Shown here: positions 1 to 11,004 of the stretch, piece after piece
Layout: every line of letters starts with the position of its first letter
Position numbering within the stretch: position 1 is the stretch's first letter
Source of the DNA: Chara braunii
Lineage: Eukaryota > Streptophyta > Charophyceae > Charales > Characeae
DNA: 64,000 bases
Assembly: GCA_003427395.1 (NCBI GenBank)
Contig: BFEA01000029.1
Span: forward strand, 1,884,435 to 1,948,434
Reading direction: 5' to 3'
Made by a program: the position numbers and the translations under genes
Notes under the pieces: model-generated
The model's database searches: none
What the model was told of the DNA's origin: nothing
What the model saw: the letters and a program-made list of their open reading frames with translations, nothing else

Positions 1-717
1 AAAAAAGCCAGCTTGGAGAAGGACGAGGCGTAGGAGGAGGGCGCCAACAGCTTGAAGAAGATGTCCCCCCACCCAAAAAAAAAAAAAAAATAGCTTGAGA
101 AGACGCGCGAACTCGACTTCATGATTAAAGACATGGCCTTATGTTTGTTGTCCCATCCGTTGGATCGTTGGTGTGGTCTTTTGTTTTTGGTTTTTTCTGT
201 AGTTTGCTTTCCCTCGCTCTCATTGCCTTCCTTTTTTTTTTTTTTTTTTCATTTTGTTTTGGCGTTCCTAAATTTGCGTTCTTTTTTTTTATAAATAAAG
301 ATCGTCCTTTTGTCCTTGGAATTTTTTTGCCGTTTTTCCCTCCCTCGATGGCTCCCTTCTGGTGCAAGGTCCCATTGCGAAGGGGATTGGAGAGAAAGCC
401 GGAATCTGGACTCTTCTGTGGAAAGGTGCACAAAATCGAGATTGAACTGCTTTTCTGCATCTCTGCTTAAAACACGTCCACATTCAGGGAATTTATCCAA
501 TCCTCTTTGCTAGGGGGACCTCGCCCGTGCTCCGTCAAATGTTTGAGCGGTGGTCATCCGCGGGTCTGAAGACAGCCGTCGCCCTTGTATAGGGCCCGCG
601 GTGAGCTCTTTTGCTTTTTTTTTTTTTTTTTTTTTTTTTTCTTCCTTTCCTTTTGATCCCCGCGCAGCAGCAGGGGAGGAGTCGCACCTCATTTCCGCTC
701 TCAACTTTTGCCACGTC
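1..717. other. low-complexity stretch, no gene seen
   Basis: This stretch holds AG-rich sequence, several long T tracts (around 230-250, 283-291 and 614-640) and short open frames made mostly of Phe/Lys codons from those tracts. I see no conserved domain or splice-bounded gene. Confidence 0.5.
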
Positions 718-845
718 AGAGCATACTGACCCTAGGAGGACTTTCCGGACTCAGCTCTGGACGTGATTGCGGTCAGATGCATTCACGTGCGGACGTAATT
801 GCCGCCAGATACAGTTAGCAAAAGTGGTAGTGTGAGTACGCTGTC
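718..845. mobile_element. short MITE-like element, family A, copy 1
   Basis: About 128 bp. It opens with GAGCATACTGACC and ends with a sequence whose complement begins CAGCGTACTCACACTA, giving an imperfect terminal inverted repeat. The interior carries the motif ATTGCGGTCAGATGCA and a second related motif, ATTGCCGCCAGATACA. The same ends and core recur at 1727-1891 and 2546-2691. No coding capacity; a non-autonomous DNA transposon is the natural reading. Family assignment is not possible from the ends alone. Confidence 0.45.
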
Positions 846-1265
846 AATATCCGCTGCAGCTTATAGCATTCAACCCCTCTTTGCTCTCAGCTGACTGAGA
901 TCATTATGACATTGGCATAATTCAAAGACTAGGACTTTCCTGCACGTATTTCAAGTACAATATGGACCAGATTCACCCGAAAACGTCCAGTTCTCTGAGC
1001 ATCCCCTTCCTGTTCTTCCTCCCGCGGCCCTCGCTGCTGTCATGTTCATTTCATTCAATTTTTAATTAACTACTTATACAACAGGCTTTTATCCTTTTTT
1101 TTTTTTTTTTTTTGTTCTTCACTCCCCCCTCGCATTGTTCACCGTCTTGTACCTTTTTTGTTAGGAACACTGCCGCTCGTAGGACTTTCCGGCATGTTTC
1201 TGGCGGGAATTACGGCCAGATGCGGCCGACAAAACCTAGTACTCGGTTTTCTTTAGATCATTACT

Positions 1266-1380
1266 ATTCGCTGCCGCACCACTCACCAAATGCAGAAAAG
1301 ACGAAATTTACGGTGATGAATCTTTCCATGTTCTGGCGGAAGATTCGTTCTCATTTTGCACATTTGGGGTGACTACCGTC
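1266..1380. mobile_element. short MITE-like element, family B, copy 1
   Basis: The left end contains CCGCACCACTCACCAAATGC. The complement of the right end contains GTCACCCCAAATGTGCAAAA, so the two ends form an imperfect inverted repeat. In the middle is a short palindrome, GAATCTTTCC...GGAAGATTC, around a core CATGTTCTGGC. Related to 1517-1645 and 4507-4627 but more diverged at the tips. Confidence 0.4.
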
Positions 1381-1516
1381 TTCCCCCGAACACAACGCAC
1401 CCTCATTGTGGCTGTATCTGGCCGGAAATATACCTTGCGTACATTCATTTTTAGGCTGCGTATGTTCGGGGGAAAACGGTAGCAGTAGTGCAGCGAAGTC
1501 CAATTTCCACAATATA

Positions 1517-1645
1517 GGGCCCCTCGCCACACCACTCTACTCTCGAAATGTGAAAACGACAACAATGTGGTAGGTGCATCTGGCCATGTTCTAGCAGGAA
1601 GTTCATTCTCATTTTGCACATTGCGAGAGTAGCGTGGCGATGCCC
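1517..1645. mobile_element. short MITE-like element, family B, copy 2
   Basis: The ends read GGGCCCCTCGCCACACCACT on the left and, complemented from the right, GGGCATCGCCACGCTACTCT, an inverted repeat of roughly 25-30 bp. The centre carries CATGTTCTAGCAGGAAGTTC. Together with 4507-4627 this defines the family. It has no coding capacity. Confidence 0.5.
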
Positions 1646-1693
1646 ATATACGGCCGACAGGTAAGTAGAAAGAAGAACGAAGATACTAGGCAG

Positions 1694-1724
<31 letters not shown>

Positions 1725-1726
1725 TA

Positions 1727-1891
1727 GTAGGGGTAACTCCCACTAGCACTTTCCAAAATGCATCAGACCGCAATTTCTTTTTTTTTTTTTCGAGAAATCA
1801 GACCGCAATTTCGGTCACACCTGTATGCATCTAGCCGCAATTTCGTCCACAAATAAGTAGAAAAGTCCTACGTAGTGTGAGTAGGCCCTAG
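1727..1891. mobile_element. short MITE-like element, family A, copy 3, opposite orientation
   Basis: The interior motif appears here in reverse (TGCATCTAGCCGCAATTTCG and two CAGACCGCAATTTC copies). The ends are GTAGGGGTAACTCCCACTAG and, complemented, TAGGGCCTACTCACACTACG. A T tract at 1780-1790 splits the interior. Confidence 0.4.
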
Positions 1892-2048
1892 GTTGGCCTT
1901 TCTGTTGTTGTTGTTTTTTTTTACATTTTTTCGTAATTTGTCTACGCCACCAGTCGATTCGATTTTTTTATTTTTTTTTTGTTTCTTAAAGAGTCGATTC
2001 GATTTTCGGGCGAGGTGTGATGTAAATACCGCGTTTTTCTGAAATTCA

Positions 2049-2338
2049 AATGATGTTGCGCTGGTCGATGAGCGCACACATTCTTGAGCGCGGGGAGTTT
2101 CCGGAAGGAATCCGGACGGCGTCTACGGGCAGATTCGTGCTTGCAAGTGGAATGATGTTGCGCTGGTCGTTGAGCGCGGGGAGTTTCTGGAAGGAATCCG
2201 GACGGCATCTACGGGCAGATTGATCCTCGCAAGTGGAATGATGTTGCGCTGGTCGAGGAGCGCGGACATTCTTCAGCGCGGGGAGTTTCTGGAAGGAATG
2301 CGGACGGCATCTACGGGCAGATTCATCCTTGCAAGTGG
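2049..2338. repeat. tandem repeat of about 102 bp, three units
   Basis: Units run 2049-2150 (102 bp), 2151-2236 (86 bp, a 16-bp internal deletion) and 2237-2338 (102 bp). Each starts AATGATGTTGCGCTGGTCG and ends near GCAAGTGG. Units differ at only a few positions, so the array is young. Open frames across it on both strands are a by-product of the repetition; no product is recognised. Confidence 0.85.
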
Positions 2339-2545
2339 AACTGGCGGGACTATCACGGCTGTCTTCGACCAGTCCTTCGGCAGCTTGTGTCACGTGCGTT
2401 TGTGTACGCGTGTGCGCGAGCGACAATGTTTGTTAGTCCGCGTGCGCGCGCGCGTGTGTGCGCTTGTGCGTGCGCGCGTGTCGTCAGTTCTTAGCGCCTT
2501 TCTCGTCCCTCCTCCGCGACCTGAATGATTGGCCGCTCAATCAAT

Positions 2546-2691
2546 AAGGGCATATACTCATGCGACGAGGACTTTTTTGCTTATTTTATGGACGTCATTG
2601 CGGCCAGATGCACAGATGCATCCGGGAATGGCCGTAATTGCAGTCGGATGCATTCCGGAAAATGCTACTGTAGTGTGAGAATCGCCTAAGG
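2546..2691. mobile_element. short MITE-like element, family A, copy 2
   Basis: The left end is AAGGGCATATACTCATGCGA and the complemented right end is TAGGCGATTCTCACACTA. Between them lies ATTGCGGCCAGATGCA, followed by the inverted form TGCATCCGGGAATGGCCG, so the element is internally palindromic as well. Confidence 0.4.
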
Positions 2692-4506
2692 GCAGCAGCT
2701 CCGCAACAATGTACGGGTCCAAATAAAATTAATTATCAAAATTGAGAAGTCAAAAAGTTTTCCGCCTCCGAAAAAAAAAGACGAAACAAAATAGTAAATA
2801 ACACGGAAGCGAATCAAATCGAATAAAATTCGAGGTAATATCAAATTAAAAAAATAGAAAAAAAAAACTGTGGGAAAAAAAAGAAAAGAAGAGGATCGAC
2901 GGCAGCGAATCCGCGAACACGAAAAAAAAGAGAACAAACCACAAAAAAACAAAAGACGAGCAGCAGCGCATGCCGCCGAGAATAGACGATCCGCCCCGAC
3001 CCGACCGTCGCGACCCGACCCGGCGCAACCCGACATACGGACGAGACGAAACGAGGAGACAAAAGATGCTGAAGAACCGGAAAAAAGAACGAAACAAAAA
3101 AAGAGAAAAAAAAAGAAAAAAAAAAAGAAAGATACCGGAGGTCCTGTTGGGTGCTGGGCTTGGAGGCGGAGGCGAGAAGAGGTGGGTCGAGATCGGGATG
3201 GGGGCGGAGGCCGTGCTACACTATACTGGCAGATATCTTCTCTCTGCCACAGTCTGCTGCGCTCTGCGGAGCTCCAGAATATTTGGCCCTCGTATGGCTC
3301 CGCCCGTCCGATTGATGGCCCGCGCCTGCCGCTTCAGGGGTCATCTTGCACTGCACAGACAGACAGACGGCCAGCGCCCTGCGTGAGTATGCATGGGTGC
3401 CCACGCGCGCGCGCATGCGCGCAGCCTGCGCATGAGTAATCCACTGTTGCTTCTGGGCACCACCCAGCGCGCGACGGGCGGGTCCAGGTCGCTGGCACTT
3501 CCGCGCCCCCCCCCATGCTGTGCCCTCCCTCTCTCCGCCCGTCCCATCCGTCCCCTCGGTGCCCACGCTTCCTGGGGGGTCACGCCGTTGCTGGTTGTCC
3601 GCCAGTGCGCTGCAAGCGCAGCCGGCGAACGAACGCCGCCCTGCGCAACGGGCCCTCCGACCGAAAATCCGACTCCCCCGCCCCCACTCTGCGTGTGTGA
3701 TAATTTCCCGCCCTCCGCTCCGCCCCGCTCCCGCCCTTCTCTCCGGCGCGGCGATGACCACTAGTCCTGCGGGCTTTGCGGCCCAAGGGCGGGCCGCTGA
3801 GTCGACGGGCCGTCAGCCAGCTGCGTTTGCCCCCTCGTCCCTTTCGCGAAGACGACGCCAGGGCAGCGCGCGCGCGCCTTGCCCCCGCGATCTCTCTCAT
3901 GATTACCGCGCGGGCGAGGTCGGAGGTCCCCTCCTCCCACGCCCGCCAACCTAACTCAGCACCACACCTGCGGCTTCGCAGGCCCAGGCCGTGCCCCAAG
4001 CAGACTGCGAGAGCAGGTAGTTTCCCGATTGAATGTGGTTGCCATGCCGTTCAGGGGCATCCACACGAGTCCAGAATGGGAGTATTTCGATCTGGCTGCT
4101 TTTGGGGTCACATACATGCACTGATTTTTCTAGCCGTAGTGGGTGGGGAGTACATACATGTCGTCAAAAGGGTCGCATGCCCTGAACCACGTCCCTAGGC
4201 GAATCGTTACGTCCACCCCGCGCGTGTCATCCATGCTTGCATGCACGGTGGCGATCACCCGACTCTCGTCAGGGCCAGATTTTTTTTTTCTTTTTTCTTT
4301 TTTCTTTTTTTTTTTCTGTCAAAGGTGTAGAGAGAGGAGGACTCGGAGATGCTCAAAGGTGTAGAGAGAGGAGGAGATGAACAGATGAAGAAGGGAAGCC
4401 ATGGTGATGATGGAGTCAAAGGGGCGGGAAGTAGATCTGCCTGAGGGCATAGGGCCTCGCTCCACTACTGTGTACAAAAACCGACAGTCGGACATCGCTC
4501 CACTTA
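2692..4506. other. A-rich then GC-rich stretch, no gene recognised
   Basis: 2750-3140 is A-rich with lysine-like frames. 3150-4060 is GC-rich with CG runs (for example around 3405-3425 and 3868-3880) and several overlapping arginine/proline/alanine frames up to about 180 residues on both strands. None has a recognisable domain and all share the same composition, so I treat them as composition artefacts. A CpG-rich promoter cannot be excluded but there is no supporting gene. Confidence 0.4.
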
Positions 4507-4627
4507 GCGCCTCGCCACACCACTCTCGAAATGTGAAAAAGACAAAAATGTGGGGGGGCCATCTGGTCGTGTTCTAGGGGGAAGTTCATTCCCATTTTGC
4601 AAATTTCGAGAGTGGTGTGGCTATGCC
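4507..4627. mobile_element. short MITE-like element, family B, copy 3
   Basis: The best-preserved copy: left CTCGCCACACCACTCTCGAA and complemented right AGCCACACCACTCTCGAAAT match over about 25 bp. The central motif is CGTGTTCTAGGGGGAAGTTC. The adjacent AT content offers no clear target duplication. Confidence 0.55.
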
Positions 4628-4732
4628 CTTACTGTCCGCTGTACATGTGCCAAATGTGATATTTTATGAATTTCTGTCAGTTGAGGGAGAGCATGACTTT
4701 GAAATAACAATTTCGTATTTTGACTATAACCA

Positions 4733-4776
<44 letters not shown>

Positions 4777-5141
4777 CAACATTAGCTCCATTCTATTCGT
4801 GGGGAGCGACACGTGTTGGGAACCGGGCCCAACGTCCCTTATGAAACACGAATGAGGCCGGGGTCCTCACAAATCTACCCGGAATGACTGATCATAAATA
4901 CAAAAGTGCACAGCAAAACTGAACTTGTTAGGACCGGGAGCATTACCCGGCTTCGCTTCTTATTGCAGTAGAGGGGAGAAGTGAAGACATATTTGTTAGT
5001 GGGATTAGGGCTGGTATGAAGACCGATGAAGTCCTGTGTTGAGGTAAACCAGGTTAGATTCTACGGAAAGATCAGAAGTGTGTGGATAAGACTGTAAAGG
5101 CCCTCTCAGCAGTGGTTGCTGACAGATAGGAAAGTTGAGAA

Positions 5142-6240
5142 TCAAGGCCCGGGTGCAGAGTGATCCCACAGTAAATTTGAGTATGTCAGTTTGTTATCCT
5201 CTGAAAGTTGTGCCCATTGAAAGGGGGAAGACCATTTGTTCTGAAATAGTGCTCGAGCTGTCTCCTGCGAGGCAGCATTGTTCCTGAGTTTGATCCAGTC
5301 CGCAGTTATGTCCAGTCTTAAAGCTTGTTTGAATCTAGCAAGTAGGGAAGGCAATGGATCCTGCGTGTCCGCGAACCTTCTATCTCTCCTGGCTAGCCAT
5401 AAGTGCCAGAAAGCCCGAGCTCTGAAGAGGAGAGAAATCCTACCTGCCTGTTGCTTCTGAAGAGGGCGGGGAGCTCTTCCAGTGTAGAAATATTATTTTT
5501 ATAGTTTCTCTTATCTTTTTGCTTGGAAACACTGAAATACAGTTGGGACACTATGGTAGAGCTAAACCTTTTTGCTCAAGTAAAGAATGATCAATTAGTC
5601 AATCATAAGTTGGTAAACACCTATAGACTATTTGTCATTGTAGTGAAGCAAATTTTGTCGGTCTCTCCTTGAGGTCCTTACACCATTTAACGATCGTGAG
5701 TCAGTCGAGGTGGATGTTAAGATGACTGGCCCATCTATCCTTCAAAATGGACATGAAGTCTATTTTTGAACGAAGGATGCGATATAAGGCTTAAACCGTG
5801 AGGGAGTGCAGTCTTTGAGGGTCACCTCTACTATTAATTCTCCATACTCATTCCAAAGGATCCAGTGGTAGCTCAACGATTTACAATTCAAGGAGGAAGG
5901 TTTTCCAACTTCTTGCTTGTAACACTTTAATCTCATACATTGTAAAGTCAGGGAAGAAAGCAACTTCATTTTGGTTCATTTTAGGGATTGAGCGATCCTT
6001 ACATATTCTGCATAGGTTAGTTATCGCTCCTCCTTGATGAGTATCGAGAATTTGACCTATAACTTTATCTTCCCCTGGTTGAATAGCTCCTACCCAGTCT
6101 GCTTCTCTAAAGTCCATACCCTTTTTAAGAAGCAACATCCATGCTAGAGGAATGATGGTAGTATTTGGTCTAGATTGTTACTCAAGTTCCAGACACATTT
6201 AATCATTTTTTTCAGTTCTTCCACCGTTTGTTTCTCAATT
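5142..6240 (-). pseudogene. LINE ORF2 C-terminal fragment (post-RT, zinc-binding tail)
   Basis: Read on the minus strand, with frame changes and internal stops, this encodes the tail of a non-LTR retrotransposon ORF2. Seen in order: a segment with SILKDRWASHLN and ERPTKFASLQ (about 5660-5760), a cysteine pair CPNC followed by ETIKIIFLHW (about 5510-5570), and a C-terminal stretch with ARAFWHLWLARRDRRF and WSSPFQWAQLSEDNK (5160-5430). This matches the zf-RVT-type tail found after plant L1 reverse transcriptase domains. The catalytic YxDD part and the endonuclease are absent, so it is a dead 3' fragment. The matching ORF1-like piece lies upstream in element sense at 7000-8194. Confidence 0.6.
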
Positions 6241-6705
6241 CTCAATTTTCCCAAATGACTGTTTCTTTGAGGAGGAAGTTTTATTGGTGGGGAAAGTAGT
6301 TATCCCTCCCTAAGTACATCCCTCATTTTCATCGGGGTATGCGAGCATTCCACAAAATGAAAATCGTTGGAGAAAGGGTTGTGGTAATTGAATCCTCTCC
6401 CTGGGGAAGGCACGCCCTTCCTCCTTAGGTTTCAAGTTGTTAATTTATTTGACACCTAAGTTTGAGTTGTCCTCATTAGCCTCAAAAGAGGGAATGTAAG
6501 AATTATTGTCGAAAATGCATATTATTTGAGTACCTTTACTAATCCTTTTTAATCTCTTTCCGTCTTCTTCCTCGACCTCAGAGGGCGACGGAGAGAAAAA
6601 GCCCTAAGGGGTTTGGGTATTCTTGCACCTTATGAAGGACAATCTCATGGTTGGACTCATTATCATCTTGAAGGTCCACTGCAATGTAGCTCTGGCTAAC
6701 AACTA

Positions 6706-6990
6706 TTTTGCCTGTTCAGCCTGTGGGACCAGGTCGTGGCCTGACCCTAGAGGTCGGGTGTTGTTCAGTCCGGGCTAGTCTAGTCCAGTCCAGTCAGTGC
6801 ACTAGGGATATACCCCAGTTGCAGTTTGTTTTTTGGTTTATTCTTCATTTGCACAGTTTAGAGTTCGTGCACGTTGAGTCTGCGTCGGAGCCGTGTTGTC
6901 TCTTCTTGCTTCATTTCCATCTCCCTTATCCTCATACCATTCGTCTTTATCTTGACGGACCACCATCCTAGCGGGTCAGTCACATCCGCC
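6706..6990 (+). repeat. LTR fragment related to 41549-41860 (inverted)
   Basis: Plus-strand sequence here matches the reverse complement of about 41549-41840. Shared landmarks are CAGCCTGTGGGACCAG, ATACCCCAGTTGCAGT and a terminal segment GACGGACCACCATCCTAGCG. In the 41.5-kb copy that terminal segment is followed by a tRNA-iMet primer site; here no primer site follows, which fits a 3' LTR or a truncated solo fragment. It sits between LINE ORF1-like and ORF2 remnants, so it probably inserted into or joined a decayed LINE. Confidence 0.55.
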
Positions 6991-6999
6991 CTTGACTCA

Positions 7000-8194
7000 T
7001 TATGTTTCTTTTTTCATTGTCGGGGGGGTCATGTCTTCTTCCATGTGTTCCTCGGTGTCCTGTCCTTTCTGATTCGTTATCTTGAGGTTGTTATTCTGTG
7101 GTAGAGGGGCCGTACCTGACCCATATTTCCCTCCCTTTCCTTCTTGATGTCGAGTATCTTGAGAATCCCCCGGGCATCCTCCTTCCTCTTTCTCATGTTC
7201 CCCTTCTCTTTCCTTCTCTTTCCTTCTCGTTCCCCTCGTTCCCTCCGGTTTTTTCTTCCCCTTGCTTACCTTTCCCATACTTCTCCCCCAACCCCATTTT
7301 GCCCCCCTTCTCATTGTCTTTTTCATCGATCTTCTCCCCTTGGTCCTTTTCCCCTTTCGAACCACTTCCCCTCCCCTTATCACCTCCCACCTTTATCACT
7401 TTTCTTTCCATCTTTCTCACTTCGACCCTTGTCAAAGTTGTCGCCCTAAGCTTGTCATCCTTATCCCTCCTCCGCCGTTGGTTTTGACCACCTTAGCGTA
7501 GGAGTTTTTCTTGCGGAAGGGGAAATTCTCATCATCTTTCGAATGGATGTGACGTCTACAGACTGGGCACCAGAGAGTGGTAGCACATACCACTTCAAGG
7601 TCCACATCCATTTAGGATCAAATCAACTATAAGATTCATTTAGAACCAAATCAACTATAAGATATCACTTGTATTTCAATCGGGCTGCTGACTTAAGGTC
7701 AAGCTTGACATTTAGTAGGTCAGGAAATAGTTTGTCAGCGAAAGTAGGTTATTCCTTAATCAAGTCATATGCGCCCCTGGGAGGAGACCAAGGGTGTTAA
7801 TTGAAACTTGCCAAACATGATGATGTGACACCTATGGCCATACCCACAACTCTTGCTTGGTCATGGATCGCTTGAATGAAATTGTATACTTAGTGTTGTC
7901 GAGCTCAATTTCCGTCCGGGCTACGCGCAACATCCACTCTGCTTCTTCCTTGGAGGGGGCCACATATCCAACTAAGTTACAATCCTCAATATAGAAGAGT
8001 CCTCATTTAGCCGGAGTAGTAAGTTGTCCCGACGAGGCCCACCCATGTCTGTAAATTCTCACTAGGTGTCTTGTAACGTCTAAGGGAATTGATGAAGTAT
8101 CATCTCCAAAGAAGATGGAGATCACATTCTCTTGGAGGCACTCGGCTTGAACCTTATATAAGTCTTGATTAATGATCACTCTTGTAGTCCTCAC
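7000..8194 (-). pseudogene. LINE ORF1-like remnant
   Basis: Minus-strand frames between 8194 and 7860 encode an ORF1-like region: the N-terminal part contains VIINQDLYKVQAE and ISIFFGDDTSSI, and after one stop it continues LFYIEDCNLVGYV, EEAEWMLRVARTEIELDN, TKYTISFKRSMTKQELW. This layout resembles the RRM-like (DUF4283-type) domain of plant L1 ORF1 proteins; that assignment is from memory of the family. Further downstream (7435-7000) the frame becomes Lys/Glu/Gly-rich and ends in a Gln/Asn patch, as in the charged tails of such proteins. Several stops and frame changes mark it as dead. Confidence 0.45.
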
Positions 8195-9049
8195 TTACCT
8201 CTACTTGTGATGGTGCTAGGCAAGGGAGAGGGATTCCATCAAGATAGCAATATGAGAGTATACCCCTAATCCTCAATTTTTCCTCTGTCGAAATGGATGC
8301 GGACGACTCTGGGGCCACTATTGATAACGAAGAAAGAGTCAAAACCTCATAATAAAGAAATAATGGATCGGAAGCCAACTAATAAATATGGGACAAAAGA
8401 GGTATACAGAAGCAAACCCCAACCATCGCACCCCACCGGGTATAAAGTATTATTTTTTATACCTGCAATATTGTCACTGCTCCATGCTCCCAACCGATCA
8501 CACAACGGTTGTCATCTGGTGTTCTCTAGTGAATGGAAGGTAAGCCTCACTCCTCTGAGAACTTGACGGAACCATGCTAGTGTGAGAGCAAAGATCCCCT
8601 CTGGCCTTTGGTATTCCACCGGAGGCTTGTGCCACAGACCGCTGCCGGCAAGAAAAGAGTCTCGTGCGTTGCTGACGTCAATCACATAACCACTCACCAC
8701 ATCATGTGATAAGCTAAGATCTGTACATCGTGGCGTCATGTATCCTTTGGAGTAAAACCCGAAGTAAGCCCCAAGCATGGCTTGTTAGCGGATTAGGAAA
8801 ACCCGGGTCCATTTCTTATTATTAAGGTTAACGGGATGCATCTTTCAAGGTTGCCCATGTCCTTGTTCAAATAAGTTTTTCGCACGTACAGTTCGTGATC
8901 ATATGGAGAAATCTAAGAAACCGTGAGGAATTTTGATTGGCGGGATTTATTTATTTTTTGTGCGAAAGCGCACGAAACCATTTGTTTTTGAATTCTTATA
9001 CGGCGTGTAAGCTCAGTTCCAGCTATGCGCGTGCATGCAATCTTACCCT
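8195..9049. other. unassigned stretch
   Basis: No domain recognised. Short frames on both strands (for example 8512-8778 minus and 8169-8378 minus) have no identifiable family. It may hold the 5' part of the LINE whose ORF1-like remnant lies at 7000-8194. Confidence 0.35.
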
Positions 9050-10990
9050 TTGGCTGAGCACTTCTCCCTGTATGTCCTTTTGCTTCCCCTCAAGTCTACC
9101 GTACCGCCCGATCCTCCTTTTTCCCTTCGGGCCGATCGATGGGTCGTTAGTTGGGATAGTCGGATCAATACCGTGAAAGCGCACTTGCGCGCGCAGCTTG
9201 GACGACCAGTCTAATTGAACGAGGAATACCGACCACCCCGCCTCCTTCGAACCTTCTGGAACCGCTGCTCTTCCTCTGTCCTACGCATCTACATCCCTTG
9301 TTGCCTGCACCACACGCCGACACTTCGCCGCCTTCTGCGCTGTAAGTTCTCACAACTCCTTCCTCGACCTCTCTTTGATCTCGACTACAATGTTGCGCGA
9401 GCTTTGCGGGAAGACCATGCATCGAAAAGGCTCGACATGCCCAAGTGATGGGTGGAGTGACGACATGAGGTGAGATTAGCGGTAGACTTGGGGGTATAGG
9501 TAGTCCAAGAAACTGAGCGGTGGTGGAGATAGAATGTGGCCAGCGATAGGGCGTTGTAACTATCGTTGGTTGACGTTCTGGTTGGTTGGGGTTTATGCCT
9601 GATGGCGGCCGGTCTTGTGAAATTTTGAATAGTGAGGGATTTGCTCTTTCCTCCATTGCTGAGAGAAGGTTAACAAAAGTCCTATTTTTCATCACCACTT
9701 CATAACACCCTTCACCACTTCAAGATGCAGCCTGCCTAAACAGGTGGTTTTCAGGGTCTTCGGAACTTTTACCACTTCAGGACCATTCAGGTCTGGTCAT
9801 CCTGAATGGTCCAGAAGTGCTGAAAGCTCCGAAAACCCTGAAAACCACCTTTTTAGGCAGGCTGCATCCTCAAGTGGTAAAGGGCGTTTTTCATGGTCTT
9901 CGGACCTTTCACCGCTTCAGGACCATTCAGGATTTTCAGACTGACCAAAATTCTCACTTGACCACTTCAGGACACCCTTCACCACTTCAGGATGCAGCCT
10001 GCCTAAACAGGTGGTTTTCAGGGTCTTCGGACCTTTCACCACTTCAGGACCATTCAGGATTTTCAGGCTGCCCTAAACTTTTACTTCAGAATTTTCATTC
10101 CTTAATTTTCAGTTACCCGATAACCGCTTGTGCCATTGTTGGTTTGTCCAAGTGTTATGTGTGTAGTAGACTAAGCATGGGTTCCCAGTCGCATGCATGA
10201 TGTTTGTTGTAGGGGTCTATAGATGATTAGTGCTTCGTTGTCCAAGATGCATAAATGTATGGATGTGAAGTGATCTCACGGGTGTAAAGCGTTGTAGGCG
10301 CAACCCGGGGTAAAGGTGGGGGTATCGAACGTCTACCTGTATGCATGAGTGTGTTGATCTTCCCTTGCATTCCCCGCCCCTTGCCGATTTCTAGCGCTAT
10401 CCATGAGCGTGGGGAATCGATGCCCACTCTTCCCTCTCTTCCCTCTTGCGCGCAAGTGCCACATATCGGGTTGTCCTGTGTGCCCCCCGGTTGGTGGTCG
10501 TAACCAGAGGCATCCGTCACGTGTGTCTCCGCATGTCCCTCGATCTCTTTGCTACCTAACCATAACCATTTTGTCCGGATAGTGATTCGGTGACTAATGA
10601 TGATGTGTCCCTGAAATTACATTTCGTTAAGTGGATGAGAGTGGGGTGAAACCCATTAAGATTTGCATTGAGTCGAGACTTACTACGCAACACGTGAGCA
10701 CATGTAACTACTTGTGCTCAACCCTCTCGTCGATCCACCATAACACCCTCCCGCCATTCCTAATTGCATAAGAAGACAATCTGTACTACGATGTGGTTGT
10801 GCGAGGTGCGATGTTGCGGATCGACTGGGTTCATCTATACAACTTGTCCAAGGCTTGTCACGTAAGGGGGAGTGGGTTCGTGTTGATTGATTGGTTTTCT
10901 TTCCTACCCCTAATCCTACCTTATACTGATTTGACGGTGCTTCCTTGGTCGGGGCCCCATGCAACGTGGCGGCCTCAGTTTAACTGTCAC
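9050..10990 (+). repeat. LTR-like segment, copy 1 (direct relative at 60040-61449)
   Basis: Many shared landmarks run in the same order as in 60040-61449: GGTTTGTCCAAGTGT versus GCTTTGTCCAAGTGT, TGCTTCGTTGTCC versus TGCTTCGTTGTTC, GACTGGGTTCA versus GATTGGGTTCA, and the shared end TTTAACTGTCACTGGT. Without the insertion at 9662-10132 this copy is about 1.47 kb, close to the 1.41 kb of the other. It ends at a primer-site-like sequence (10991). I infer diverged LTRs of one family, but no coding region follows, and the starting boundary is approximate. Confidence 0.45.
9662..10132. mobile_element. foldback insertion built from satellite-like units
   Basis: Flanked by CCATTGCTG (9653-9661) and CCATTGTTG (10133-10141), a 9-bp near-identical duplication. 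The related segment at 60.6 kb lacks the insert. Inside, 9724-9791 and 9801-9868 are inverted copies (68-bp arms, about 6 mismatches, 9-bp loop), and 9991-10058 is a further direct copy of the left arm. The unit GTCTTCGGACCTTTCACC resembles the 81-bp satellite unit GTCTTCGGGACGTTCATC at 51.4-57.8 kb. No coding capacity. Confidence 0.65.
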
Positions 10991-11004
10991 TGGTGTCAGC
11001 AAGG
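10991..11004 (+). other. primer-binding-site-like sequence
   Basis: TGGTGTCAGCAAGG follows directly after AACTGTCAC at the end of the LTR-like segment. It resembles the tRNA-iMet-complementary TGGTATCAGAGC but with several differences. The equivalent place at 61450 reads TGGTTCCGAC. Weak support on its own. Confidence 0.3.

Noticed and set aside
2870-4200. Arg/Pro/Ala-rich frames up to about 190 codons
   Set aside because: GC-rich DNA leaves all frames open; none has a domain, and they overlap on both strands.
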